Of a DNA stretch of 20,000 nucleotides, positions 10,422 to 19,406 are shown in pieces. This DNA comes from Anaeromyces robustus. Its lineage: Eukaryota; Neocallimastigomycota; Neocallimastigomycetes; Neocallimastigales; Neocallimastigaceae. Below the pieces are notes generated by a model. That model saw only the letters and a list, made by a program, of their open reading frames with translations. It did not search any database and was not told where the DNA came from. The DNA lies in assembly GCA_002104895.1 (NCBI GenBank), contig MCFG01000253.1, positions 55,001-75,000 on the forward strand, given 5' to 3'. The translations under genes and the position numbers were made by a program. Each line of letters begins with the position of its first letter. The first letter of the stretch is position 1.

Positions 10422-10475
10422 CAAATTAAAATCACCTACAAGAAGAGCTTGTTTATCTTTTTTTTACAGGGTGTT
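10200..10475 (-). mobile_element. Decayed LINE endonuclease-domain fragment with poly-Lys run
   Basis: On the minus strand the text DKQALLVGDFNL is followed by an A run read as Lys, then QLSNVIFNSQNRCPQYTTR and SSIDFSIINDY, ending at a TAA at 10200-10202. GDFN followed by T/S-R and S-x-ID-[FY] is the layout of the C-terminal half of the apurinic-type endonuclease of LINE elements (nucleophile-orienting Asp and Asn in GDFN, then the SxID box). The frame remains open across the 42-nt A run. Upstream of DKQ a TAA closes the same frame, and neither the N-terminal endonuclease half nor the reverse transcriptase is attached, so this is a stranded, inactive piece. It may belong to the same family as the two RT relics, but no overlap exists to test this. 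Identification rests on short motifs. Confidence 0.6.
10380..10421. repeat. Pure T tract, 42 nt
   Basis: This uninterrupted T run is an A run on the minus strand, directly after the GDFNL motif of the endonuclease relic. It keeps that frame open as poly-Lys. Confidence 0.98.
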
Positions 10476-10603
10476 TAATAATCATTTTCTGATTTCAACA
10501 TAATTATAAAATAGGTTAGGATTAAATAATGATAATAGTTTAGAATTAAAAATATTAGAGATAACAATAATAACAACAATAATAATATTGAATAATCCAA
10601 ATA

Positions 10604-10607
10604 ACCA

Positions 10608-10664
<57 letters not shown>

Positions 10665-10860
10665 AATACTAATACTAATACTAATACTAATAATAATAAT
10701 AATTATAATAATAATTATAATAATAATAATAATAATATTGATAATAATAATAATAATAATAATAATACTAATACTAATACTAATACTAATAATAATAATA
10801 ATTATAATAATAATTATAATAATAATAATAATATTGATAATAATAATAATAATTTTTAAT
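10604..10860. repeat. AAT/AATACT block with a 105-bp higher-order tandem unit
   Basis: A pattern of four ACT interruptions, two TAT interruptions and one ATTGAT within AAT units starts at 10661 and restarts identically at 10766, a period of 105 bp. In one frame it reads as Asn with Thr, Tyr and Ile-Asp interruptions from about 10604 to a TTT TAA at 10855-10860, but no ATG starts it. Confidence 0.9.
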
Positions 10861-11449
10861 AATAATATGACATTATTTATTAATTAATTATTAATTAATA
10901 AATGAATAATTAATAATAAATATAGCAATTATTAAAAAAAATGCATATTACAGTAAAAATAAAAAAGATTTATAATATTTTATTAATTATTTATTATTAA
11001 TTATTGATTATTAATATTTTTAATTATTATTAATAATCAATATAAAATAACTAAAAACTATTTGAAACTAACATAAGATAAGAATATATATAAAGACAAT
11101 TCCATAAAAGCTAAAAGAACCCATTTTTTTTTTTTAAAAAAGCTAATATATGAATGAAATATAATATAGTAATAATGATAATTATGATAATAATAGAGAA
11201 TAAGAGAAAATAATAAATATGTATTAATAAAATGTAAATAATAATTAATAATTAATAATTAATAATGAAATATGAATATGGAATTATTTAAATAAATAAT
11301 TAATAAATAATTCTAATAATGAGAGTTAAAAAATAAAAAATATTTATATTTATATATTTATATTTATATTGAAATAATCAATAACATTTTTTTTTATTAT
11401 TAAAGTTTAATAAAAAGAATAAATGATTAGTATAAAAAAAAAAAAAAAA

Positions 11450-11505
11450 AAAGAATGCCATTGCATATTATTGCATATTAATTTTAATATGGAATGCCAT
11501 TCTTT
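11450..11505. repeat. Terminal palindrome of copy A, orientation 1
   Basis: The arms 11450-11469 and 11486-11505 are complementary at 18 of 20 positions and begin/end with aaagaatg and cattcttt. The 16-bp asymmetric centre is attgcatattaatttt. An A run precedes it and a T-rich run follows, extending the potential stem. The equivalent palindrome in copy B has its interior reversed. Confidence 0.9.
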
Positions 11506-11510
11506 ATTTT

Positions 11511-12919
11511 TTATCTTTTTTTTATATATATTTTTTCTTATTTATTTATTTTTATAGCTTTTAAATGGATGATTCATTTAAAATAATTTAATTATTTTAT
11601 AATAAAAAAATTATTATTATTATTATTATTAATTTTTATATTTATTATCATTTATTATTAACAATTTTTTTTTTTTTTTGACTTTTAAAGTGCAATAATA
11701 TATTTATAAAAAAAAGAAAGTTTTTAATAAAAATGTACTCTTTTTAAAGGACTATACATATTTTTTTTAATTATTTATTATATAGAATAATAAATATTTT
11801 TAATTATTAAAAAAAAAAAACCTTTTATAAAAGCATATTATATAATTTGAAAAAAAAGTTAAAAAGTAGAAATTAAAAAAACAAAATGACTTTCATAGAT
11901 TATAGTTTTAATGTTATAAAAATAAAAATAAAAAAGGAAAAAAAAAGGAAATAAAAAATAAAATAAGCATTAACTAACTATAAACATTTACATTTATTTA
12001 ACTATGTAATAATTTTTTCTGGTACTTTTTTCTTCTTCTTTTTTGTATTAAAATGACATAAAAATAAAATAAAAATAAAAAAAAAAACAATACATGAAAA
12101 AAAAACAACATTCTTTTGAATATTATACTTATTAAAAAAAAAAAAACCATTAATATTGTTGAAATTCTTTTAATAACATAATAATATTAGATATAATATT
12201 TATTTATTAAAATATTCTTTGTTATTTCTTTTTATTCTATTACTATAATTTAAATCTTTATAAAGAAAAAAGCTATAGGTTATTCTTAGATTCAATATAT
12301 ATATTTTATATTTTATTATAGTATATTTTAATCATTCCTTTTTTTTATTTTATTTTTATTTTAATTTTTTTATTTTTTTTTCTTTCCTTTCTTTCCTTTC
12401 TCTCTCTCTTTTTTCTTTTCTTTTCTTATCAATTATTCATCAACCATTTTAGTTCATATTTAGTTCATATTTAGTTATTATTATTCTTTGCATTTCAATA
12501 ATTTATTAAATCATTAAATCATTAAATAATTATTTATTAAATGATATGTCTGAATGGATTATTTAATTATATTGTTAAAAAAAATTATTTATTATTTTGT
12601 TATTATTTTTTTTTTCATTATAATTATTAAAATTACTTTATATAATAATAATTAGTTATTAATATAATGTAATATAATAAAATATAATATATAATATTAA
12701 ATAATTAATTGTTGTAGTAATTATTAGTCATAATTAGATATAGTTTAAGATTAGTTTAGAAAATTAAGTGAATAAATAAATAAGTAAATAAATAAATAAA
12801 TAGTTATAATGAATAAAAAAAATAATTAAACTAAAAATGTTACATTTTAGTTATATTATTTAATTAAAAAATAAATTATTCTTGATTTGAAATATGTGAC
12901 ATCATGATTTAATAACTAA
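11511..12919. other. A+T-rich intergenic region
   Basis: No gene is seen. The stretch contains ATT runs (11610-11630), a pyrimidine-rich patch with TTTCC and CTCTCT at 12380-12425, and a short AAAT array at 12771-12802. Frames on both strands are short and made of simple sequence. Confidence 0.6.
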
Positions 12920-13240
<321 letters not shown>

Positions 13241-14061
13241 TACAATTTTAATTCTATATTATATGTAGTATTTATTTTATTACATCATATATGTTATTTT
13301 TTATTTTTATTTTTACATTTACATTATAATTTTATTTTTGTTTTATTTTTATATTATTATAATTATTTTATTATATTTTATTATTTTATTATATTAATTT
13401 TTTTTTGAATATAAATATATTAATATCAATAACAATCTAATATTGATATTAACATTTTGTAACAATTATTATTTATGTTTAGGTATTAATACTTTATATT
13501 AATATTTTATATTAATCATATAAATTAATTAATAATTATATTTTTGTTTTTCGAACTTATAAAATGTAAAAGGAATAAGTTCAAGTTATAATTGAATATA
13601 TCATTAAAAAAGTTATAAAAAACTATCGATTATTTATCCCATTTCACCAAATCACGTTTTTTTATGGCTAAATAAAATATGTATACATTGTTTTGTTTAT
13701 TTTTTTATTTTATTTATTTATTATTATTATTATTATTATTTATTTATTTATTATTTATTATTTATTATTTATTAAAATAAAATAATTACATTTTTAATAT
13801 GGCGTATTTTTTAAAAAGTGTAAATTTTTATATATTAAGTTGGTGAAATGGATCACATCCAGTTTAGTAATATATAATTATTATTTCAAAATTAATAAAA
13901 AAAAGTGAATGCATACAAAATGAAATATCAACAATATCAACAATAATAATATTAAAAAAAAAAAATTTTTTTTTTTATATCTGTATTAAGTAAGTAAACC
14001 TATAATAATTTAAATGTTTATAATTCTTTATCCTACAATATATTAATAAAGTTGACCAAAT
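13241..14061. other. A+T-rich intergenic region with a 12-bp inverted pair
   Basis: No gene is seen. The word ccatttcaccaa at 13639-13650 and its exact complement ttggtgaaatgg at 13840-13851 are 190 bp apart and are unusually G+C-rich for this region. ATT/ATTT microsatellites fill 13715-13775. Confidence 0.6.
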
Positions 14062-14105
14062 TATTAAAACTAAATTAACTGACTATTAAAACTAAATTAA
14101 CTGAC
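14062..14105. repeat. 22-bp tandem duplication
   Basis: The unit at 14062-14083 (ending aaattaactgac) is repeated exactly at 14084-14105. It lies about 600 bp upstream of the secreted-protein gene. Confidence 0.95.
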
Positions 14106-14263
14106 TTTTTAGTAATTTCAATTTTCCTTTTTTTTTTTGCATAATAGTTTTCCGTCAACCATTTTAAATTAAAAAAAAAAAATTTAAAAGCCTAAATGTT
14201 TTAACATATCAAATTCTTTTTAATTACATTACTCATTATGCATAAACTTAATTCTGCATTCCT

Positions 14264-14382
14264 AAAGAAACCATTTTTGTAAAAAAACCATTTTTGTAAA
14301 GAAACTATTTTTGTATGGAAACCATTTTTGTAAAGGAACTATTTTTATAAAGAACCCATTTTTGTAAAGAAACTATTTTTGT
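14264..14382. repeat. Seven tandem 17-bp repeats upstream of the secreted-protein gene
   Basis: Seven contiguous 17-bp units (consensus aaagaaaccatttttgt) start at 14264, 14281, 14298, 14315, 14332, 14349 and 14366. Variation is confined to a few positions (ACC/ACT, GT/AT, AAAG/ATGG), while ATTTTT is constant. The array ends 302 bp before the ATG at 14684, so it could be a multi-site regulatory element for that gene or only a minisatellite. No known Dictyostelium factor site is claimed. Confidence 0.95.
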
Positions 14383-14570
14383 TTTATATTATTAATATCA
14401 TTATTAATATATATTCATCAATTAAATAATAAATAATTATATATATAATGATTGTAACTTTTATATAGATTAGATAAAAAAAAAATATAAAAATTTTCTT
14501 ATGATTTACATCCTTTTTCCTTTGCGTTATGACTCAGTTATCTTGATAACTTAAAAAGTTTATGAAAATA

Positions 14571-14578
14571 TATAAAAG
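14571..14578 (+). promoter_or_regulatory. Candidate TATA box
   Basis: TATAAAAG lies 106 bp before the ATG at 14684. With a start site about 25-30 bp downstream, the 5' leader would be roughly 80 nt. In such AT-rich DNA a TATA match is weak evidence; the position and the G-ended form are the only support. Confidence 0.35.
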
Positions 14579-14683
14579 ATAAAAAAATTCGCAAAAATAA
14601 ATAAAAAAAATAGAAATCAATCAATAATTCTAGATAAATTTTTTGTATCTACAGTTTTCTAAAACCACATTCTATAGTTCAAT

Positions 14684-14938
14684 ATGTTCAATCAAAAGAA
14701 GTTATTAATTCAATTGACTCTTTTAGCTTTATGCTCATTTGGTAGTGTGTATAGCTCAAACTACATTGTCTTTGAACCCAGAGAATGTAAAGTTGTTGGT
14801 AAAAGTGGAATCAATGATACCTCTGGAAATATCAGCTGTACTCAAAGTAGTGGTCATTTATTCTTCGATACATCAGCTGTTACTTACTATTGTTGTAATA
14901 ATTCAAATGGTCGTGTTACAGCAACTATTAGAGGATGA
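14684..14938 (+). CDS. Small secreted cysteine-containing protein, 84 residues
   Basis: The frame from ATG 14684 to TGA 14936-14938 is intact and much richer in G+C than its flanks. Residues 1-24 form a classic signal peptide (basic MFNQKK, hydrophobic LLIQLTLLALCSFG, then SVYSS as probable cleavage region). The mature part is about 60 residues with Cys at 35, 52, 70 and 71, and sequons at Asn44 (NDT), Asn49 (NIS) and Asn72 (NNS). This points to a disulfide-bonded, possibly glycosylated secreted protein. Cys70-Cys71 lies in a TYYCC motif. Dictyostelium genomes contain many such short secreted proteins of unknown role; I do not recognise a named family. It stands alone with a probable own promoter and AATAAA words directly after the stop. 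The TGA stop is unusual for a genus that prefers TAA, though TAA follows within a few bases in another frame. Confidence 0.85.
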   Translation: MFNQKKLLIQLTLLALCSFGSVYSSNYIVFEPRECKVVGKSGINDTSGNISCTQSSGHLFFDTSAVTYYCCNNSNGRVTATIRG

Positions 14939-15498
14939 AATAAATAAATAAAATTAAAATAAAAATGAAATAAAAATAAAAATAAAAATAAAAATGATAA
15001 ATAAAATAAAAATAAAAATGATAAAATAAAATAAAAATATAATAAAAATAAAAATAAAAAAAGTAAAAAAGAAATAATAATAGAAATAAAATAAAATAAA
15101 ATAGTAAGAAAGAAAATAATAATAAAAATAATAATAATAATAAGTTAAAAAAATAATGATAAATAATATTAATAAATAATATTGAAAACAAAAATTTTAA
15201 TTTTACAAATAAAATTTAAATAAATAAGAGAAAAAATACTAAGAAAAAAAAAAAAAAAAAAAAAAAATAAAATTCGGGTACTATTTATTAATTGAGTGTT
15301 TTTTTTTTTTTTTTTTTACATTGAAATTATTAATTATTATTGATATTAAATATATAAAAGCTTTTAAATTTTTATTTAATTCTTGAACTCCAACATATAA
15401 AAATATTATTTTAATAAAAAAGATAATATTTAAATGAAAGGTATAGTTCGTGTAGAATCAGAAATCTTATGTATGATATATATTTTAACAACTAGAAT

Positions 15499-15535
<37 letters not shown>

Positions 15536-15697
15536 CGGTAAAGACTAAAAAGAATATTTTTAATAATTATGGTTACACAAAAAGTTGAATATTTATAATA
15601 GAATTTTTAATTATAAATATTAAAAATAATAAATTTAATATAATTTTAATATTATTTATATTTTAACAATTTTATAATTTTATACATAATACAACTG

Positions 15698-15751
<54 letters not shown>

Positions 15752-15823
15752 CTATTTTTATTTTTATTTTTTATTTTTTCCTTTTACATTCCAATATTTT
15801 TTACTTTATTTATTTATTTATTT
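14939..15823. other. 3' flank and A/T-homopolymer-rich spacer
   Basis: AAAAT and AAATAAAAT units fill 14940-15130, the 3' flank of the secreted-protein gene. Pure tracts follow: A at 15244-15267 (24 nt), T at 15301-15317, T at 15501-15535 (35 nt) and T at 15699-15747 (49 nt, the longest in the window). A small plus-strand frame from ATG 15434 (MKGIVRVESEILCMIYILTTR, then Phe from the T tract, stop at 15539-15541) has mixed codons and might be a relic. Nothing else looks coding. Confidence 0.6.
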
Positions 15824-16235
15824 ATGTATCATATAAATAGGGCATTATGCTCAATGATAATTTTGGTCTATTTTTTTAGTACTATTTTATATCAAAAAAC
15901 AAAACAAAACAAAACAAAACTCATATTGATTTCTCGGAGGAAACCATTCTCTTTTTTTTTGTACGGTACAATTATTGGCCTACATATTGAGCCTTTAATT
16001 GGACATTATACTTATACTCAGCGATGATGTATGGAAAAATTAAGGATGATGCGTAACGGTAATGCTTTGGAAAAATTTTTTCAGTATTATATAGGTAGGT
16101 TTCTTTTGTCTTTTAGACAAATAAATCAAAAAATTCTTTTTTTTACCCATAAAAGTAATAAATATTTCAAACATACTACAAATCAATCAATTATATGAAC
16201 TATACATTTTAGGGAATACAGCGATCAATAAATTT
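15824..16235 (+). pseudogene. Broken reading frame interrupted by two TGA stops
   Basis: One frame stays open from ATG 15824 for 67 codons (MYHINRALCSM, ending IGHYTYTQR), reaches TGA at 16025-16027, and continues in the same frame for about 56 more codons (CMEKLRMMRNGNALEKFFQ to TTNQSII). A second TGA follows, then a short run to TAA. Such a long same-frame stretch with rarer codons (CGG, AGG, GTC, CTC) is unusual in this DNA and suggests decayed coding sequence. It lies directly upstream of the plus-strand LINE relic and could be part of it or of an older insertion. No domain is recognised, and a chance frame cannot be excluded. Confidence 0.35.
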
Positions 16236-16547
16236 TCGAACTAAAGTGAAAAATACAATATCAGTGAAAATTAATATACTTACTAAATTTTTTTAGTTTA
16301 TCTTTTCTTCAACTTAATTCTCATCAAGTTTTTCAAAGTTTTTTTTTTTTTTTTTTTCTTTTTATCTATTTATATATATATATTTACCTATATTTCTTTT
16401 TTTATTATATTTTATATCTATACTCATTTCTATAAAAAAAAATTTTTTTCAATTTTTTATATATTTTATTCTTTTTTTGCTTTCATTACCTTTTTATTTT
16501 TTTTATATTATTTTAATATTTATTTAGGTTGTTTCCAGTACTTCAAC
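16236..16547. other. T-rich spacer before the LINE relic
   Basis: No gene is seen. Runs of T with a (TA)n patch near 16372-16382 fill most of it. TTATTTAG at about 16519-16526 directly precedes the first coding-like text of the LINE copy. Confidence 0.6.
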
Positions 16548-18654
16548 ATGAATTCTTTAAACTCTACTAATCATCAGTTATTGCGTCGTGGGTTACGATG
16601 TCATATATAGTTATTTGAACAGGAATTTATTCATCTTTTCATTCATGACCTAGAAACATGGACTATTAGTAGATTGTTGGATTTTCTCAGTAAACATATA
16701 TCTAATATCAACAACAACATTCACGGTATATCCAAACATTTTATTCCAAACGAACGTAGAGAATTATTTTTATAATCAGAGTTAACTATGAAGATCCTAA
16801 TACCCATCTTAAACTTATTAAATTGATCGATCATTCAAAAAACTATCAGTATCCAAGATTAAATGGTGTATTACCAATAAAATTTGTAGAGCTAAATTAA
16901 TCAACCCTCATATTCAAAGAATTAACTAATAATGTTCTTTTACCACTCAATACCGAGTTCTATAAACACTTAAATCGTAGCTCACCATTCTTTAATCTAT
17001 GTGTTAATAGGAACATAAATGGCTGGAATAGTGAAAAACGTGATGTTCTCTTATATTTTTTTTATCATATTTTTCAAAACGATATGTATCTACCTCCAAG
17101 AAATTGGGAACAGTAAATATCTTCAAGATCTGAAAAAAGCCTACAATTCTGTCCCTATCTACAATCTATAATATTTTAACAAAATTAAACCATCTTGGTA
17201 TATGTGGTGAATGCCTTAATTTTATTATAAACCTCTACCTTACCTCGAAAATTCGTGTCTCGATGAATAATCAACAACTTTCAAATGAATTCTTTATAAA
17301 TCCGTGGTGTTCTCCAAGGTTGCTCTTTTATCCCCAATTTTATTCAATTTTATTCATTAATAATATTTTGAATAATTGTTTCAACTATGGAGTTTTCATG
17401 TGGTAATTTAATCTGTTGTGGCGGTCTCTTTGCTGATGATATTGTTTCTTATTGCTCCTACCAACTACTAAGAGTAAACTCAGAGCACTTTTATTCCATG
17501 TCCACGATTGGACTAAAACTAATGAAATGACCTTTGGTATCAATAAATTTACTACAATAGGTTGTTAAAACCACTCAAACTCTTTCTTCCTCATAGTAAT
17601 TATTCTGACCCGACCTTCTTTTTTCTTGGTATCAATAGAATTCCTAAAACTTCTACCTATAAATATCTTGGTATCCCTTTTGATAATTCTCTTTCCCTTA
17701 AAAAATCTATTATTTCTAATCTTAATTCAAAACTTAACCTGACTATAAACTCTTTCTCTCGTTTTCTCCTTAACTGTAACATCCCATTTGATTCTTAAAC
17801 GAAGAATTCTTTCTTCCCATATTATCGATATCTTAAAATTACTACTAACATCCCATTTGATTCTTAAACGAAGAATTTTTTCTTCCCATAGTATCGATAT
17901 CTTAAAATTACTACTCTCCACTTTTAGGTTCTAACAAGAATAAAACCTAAAAAAAAAAGCCCAATCTAAATTCAATAGAGGATTATTTTTGGAGTCTTGG
18001 ATAATAAATCTATTAAACCCAACTAACACTTGAACCTATTGTACCTATTCCATATCTCGCGAATTTTGGTTCATTTCCTTTTCAACGATTTGTGCTATAT
18101 AGCTCAAATATTCGTTGTTTTGATATAAGTGAAGGGAAATCTTCATGTATTATTAAAGAACTAATCACAAAACATTCCTACTATGCCTTATTATTTATAT
18201 TCATATTATTCATGGACTAAAGAATCTCGTGCTCTAGAAAAAAAGAAATTAAAAGGTCTTACAAAAGAGAAAAATTATTGATAAATATATAACAAGAGAT
18301 GTACTAACGAAAAATCCAGTTAAAAGAGCTTCTATATACAAGGAATGTAATTATGGACCTTCCAAAGATATACAGGATCTTGCTCTATCATCTATCATAC
18401 CCTCAATACCAACTTGGGTTCTTCTGGATTATGAGAATACGCAGCGTTTTTATTCATTTAATATTTTTTTAATTTGATTAATGTCTGCAAATAAATTTTA
18501 TTTTTTTTCTTTTTGTTATTACTTGTATTTAATTTACATTTCATCTATTTTATATTCTTTTCTTTAATGTCATATATTATATGTCACATGTATGTATATT
18601 TTAATTTAAATTAATAGTTTTAAATAAAGAATAATTCTGGTCTAAAAAAAAAAT
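16548..18654 (+). mobile_element. 5'-truncated, frameshifted LINE (TRE-like) reverse-transcriptase relic
   Basis: Coding-like text in successive frames runs from MNSLNSTNHQLL (ATG 16548-16550, in-frame TAG at 16608-16610, TAA at 16773-16775) to a C-terminal stretch ending at TGA 18475-18477. The reverse-transcriptase order is clear: motif A DLKKAYNSVP (from 17127; the second Asp of the usual DxxKAYD is Asn), motif B RGVLQGCS (from 17303) followed after a one-base shift by SPILFN, motif C FADD (17429-17440), NEMTFGINK, then the post-palm YKYLGIPFDNSL (from 17658). The final 67 codons (YITRDVLTKNPVKRAS onward) are uninterrupted. A T-rich 3' tail ends GGTCT plus 10 A at about 18654. No endonuclease domain is attached. 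Dictyostelium TRE elements are the obvious relatives, but no tRNA gene, their usual target neighbour, is recognisable nearby. It is inactive. Confidence 0.9.
17778..17915. repeat. 69-bp tandem duplication within the LINE relic
   Basis: The unit 17778-17846 (starting aacatcccatttgattc) is repeated at 17847-17915 with only a few substitutions. At 69 bp it is 23 codons long. The second copy of the family (5745-6040, minus) is deleted across this position, so the duplication's age relative to the family cannot be read here. Confidence 0.95.
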
Positions 18655-19098
18655 TTAGATATGATATGAATTAGGAAATAATAAAAGTATTCCATTTTTA
18701 ATTAGTAGAAATCAATTAAATATGATAAAATTTAACAAAAAAAAAAAAAAAAAAAAAAAAAAAACTTAATAAATAAATATAAATATATATTAGCTATTAT
18801 CTTTGATGTTATATCGGCAAGAGCATTCCTTTTTTTTTTTTGACAACGAATAAAAATATATATTTATGAAAATGAAGATAATAGAGCGATTCATTGGATT
18901 TAGATAGCTCTGAATATGATAGCTCTGAATATGATAGTGATTTTTAATAGAAGTTGTTGTATAAGAGGTATCACTAAAGCAAACTTTTTTGCTAATAGTA
19001 ATGAAGAAAAATTAAAATTAAAACTAAAACTTATTTAATGAAAGTATAGAAAATATAAATTTTTTATGATTAAATAGTATTTTCTTTTCCAGATATTT
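18655..19098. other. Spacer with coding-like patch and 28-nt A tract
   Basis: A pure A tract covers 18737-18764. After TAATAG near 18889 the text SDSLDLDSSEYDSSEYDSDF ends in TAA. In another frame, ATAGCTCTGAAT repeats lead into MIVIFNRSCCIRGITKANFF and NSNEEKLKLKLKL to a TAA at about 19038. A 15-bp word, gatagctctgaatat, is tandemly repeated there with unit length 15. The patch may be a terminal exon or relic; no family is recognised. Confidence 0.35.
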
Positions 19099-19182
19099 AA
19101 AAAAATATTAGAAATAGCAATAATAACTACAACAATAATAATATTGAATAATAATATTGAATAATAATAATAATAATAATAT

Positions 19183-19220
<38 letters not shown>

Positions 19221-19308
19221 AATACTAATACTAATACTAATAATAATACTAATACTAATACTAATAATAATATTGAATAATAATATTGAATAATAATAAT
19301 AGTAATAT

Positions 19309-19340
<32 letters not shown>

Positions 19341-19366
19341 TATCAAAATAATTATCAAAATAATAA

Positions 19367-19406
<40 letters not shown>

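Larger units (their letters stand above)
10546..11510. repeat. Dispersed repeat, copy A (about 0.96 kb)
   Basis: This interval is closely similar in direct orientation to 19099-19970. The order is: an entry word aaaaatattagaga, an AAT-rich head, aaaatgcatat, a 15-bp hairpin (11002-11016 with 11028-11042), a conserved unique core around 11043-11125 (ctaaaaactatttgaaac, then agctaaaagaaccca), a moderately conserved tail with ggaattattt, and a terminal palindrome at 11450-11505. Relative to copy B it has about 90 extra bases between the tail and the palindrome (about 11333-11430). No protein is encoded except simple-repeat frames. It could be a segmental duplication or a non-autonomous element; I see no clear terminal repeats or target duplication at the ends. 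Confidence 0.9.

Noticed and set aside
10588-10887. Poly-Ile frame
   Set aside because: It is an off-phase reading of AAT repeats.
14739-14951. Second plus-strand frame overlapping the secreted-protein gene
   Set aside because: It is a shadow frame; the other frame has the signal peptide and cysteine pattern.
14928-15191. Minus-strand Phe/Leu/Tyr-rich frame
   Set aside because: It is simple AAAAT-type sequence read in reverse.
16144-16293. Possible Pol III small-RNA unit: TACCCATAA like the DUSE promoter element of Dictyostelium, then TATA-like and a T run
   Set aside because: The element differs from the consensus at its first base, overlaps the broken reading frame, and no RNA family is recognisable; too weak to annotate.
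17727-17921. Minus-strand frame with an internal repeat
   Set aside because: It is antisense to the LINE relic; its repeat is only the 69-bp tandem duplication.
19035-19358. Minus-strand Ile/Tyr-rich frame
   Set aside because: It is an off-phase reading of the AAT head of repeat copy B.
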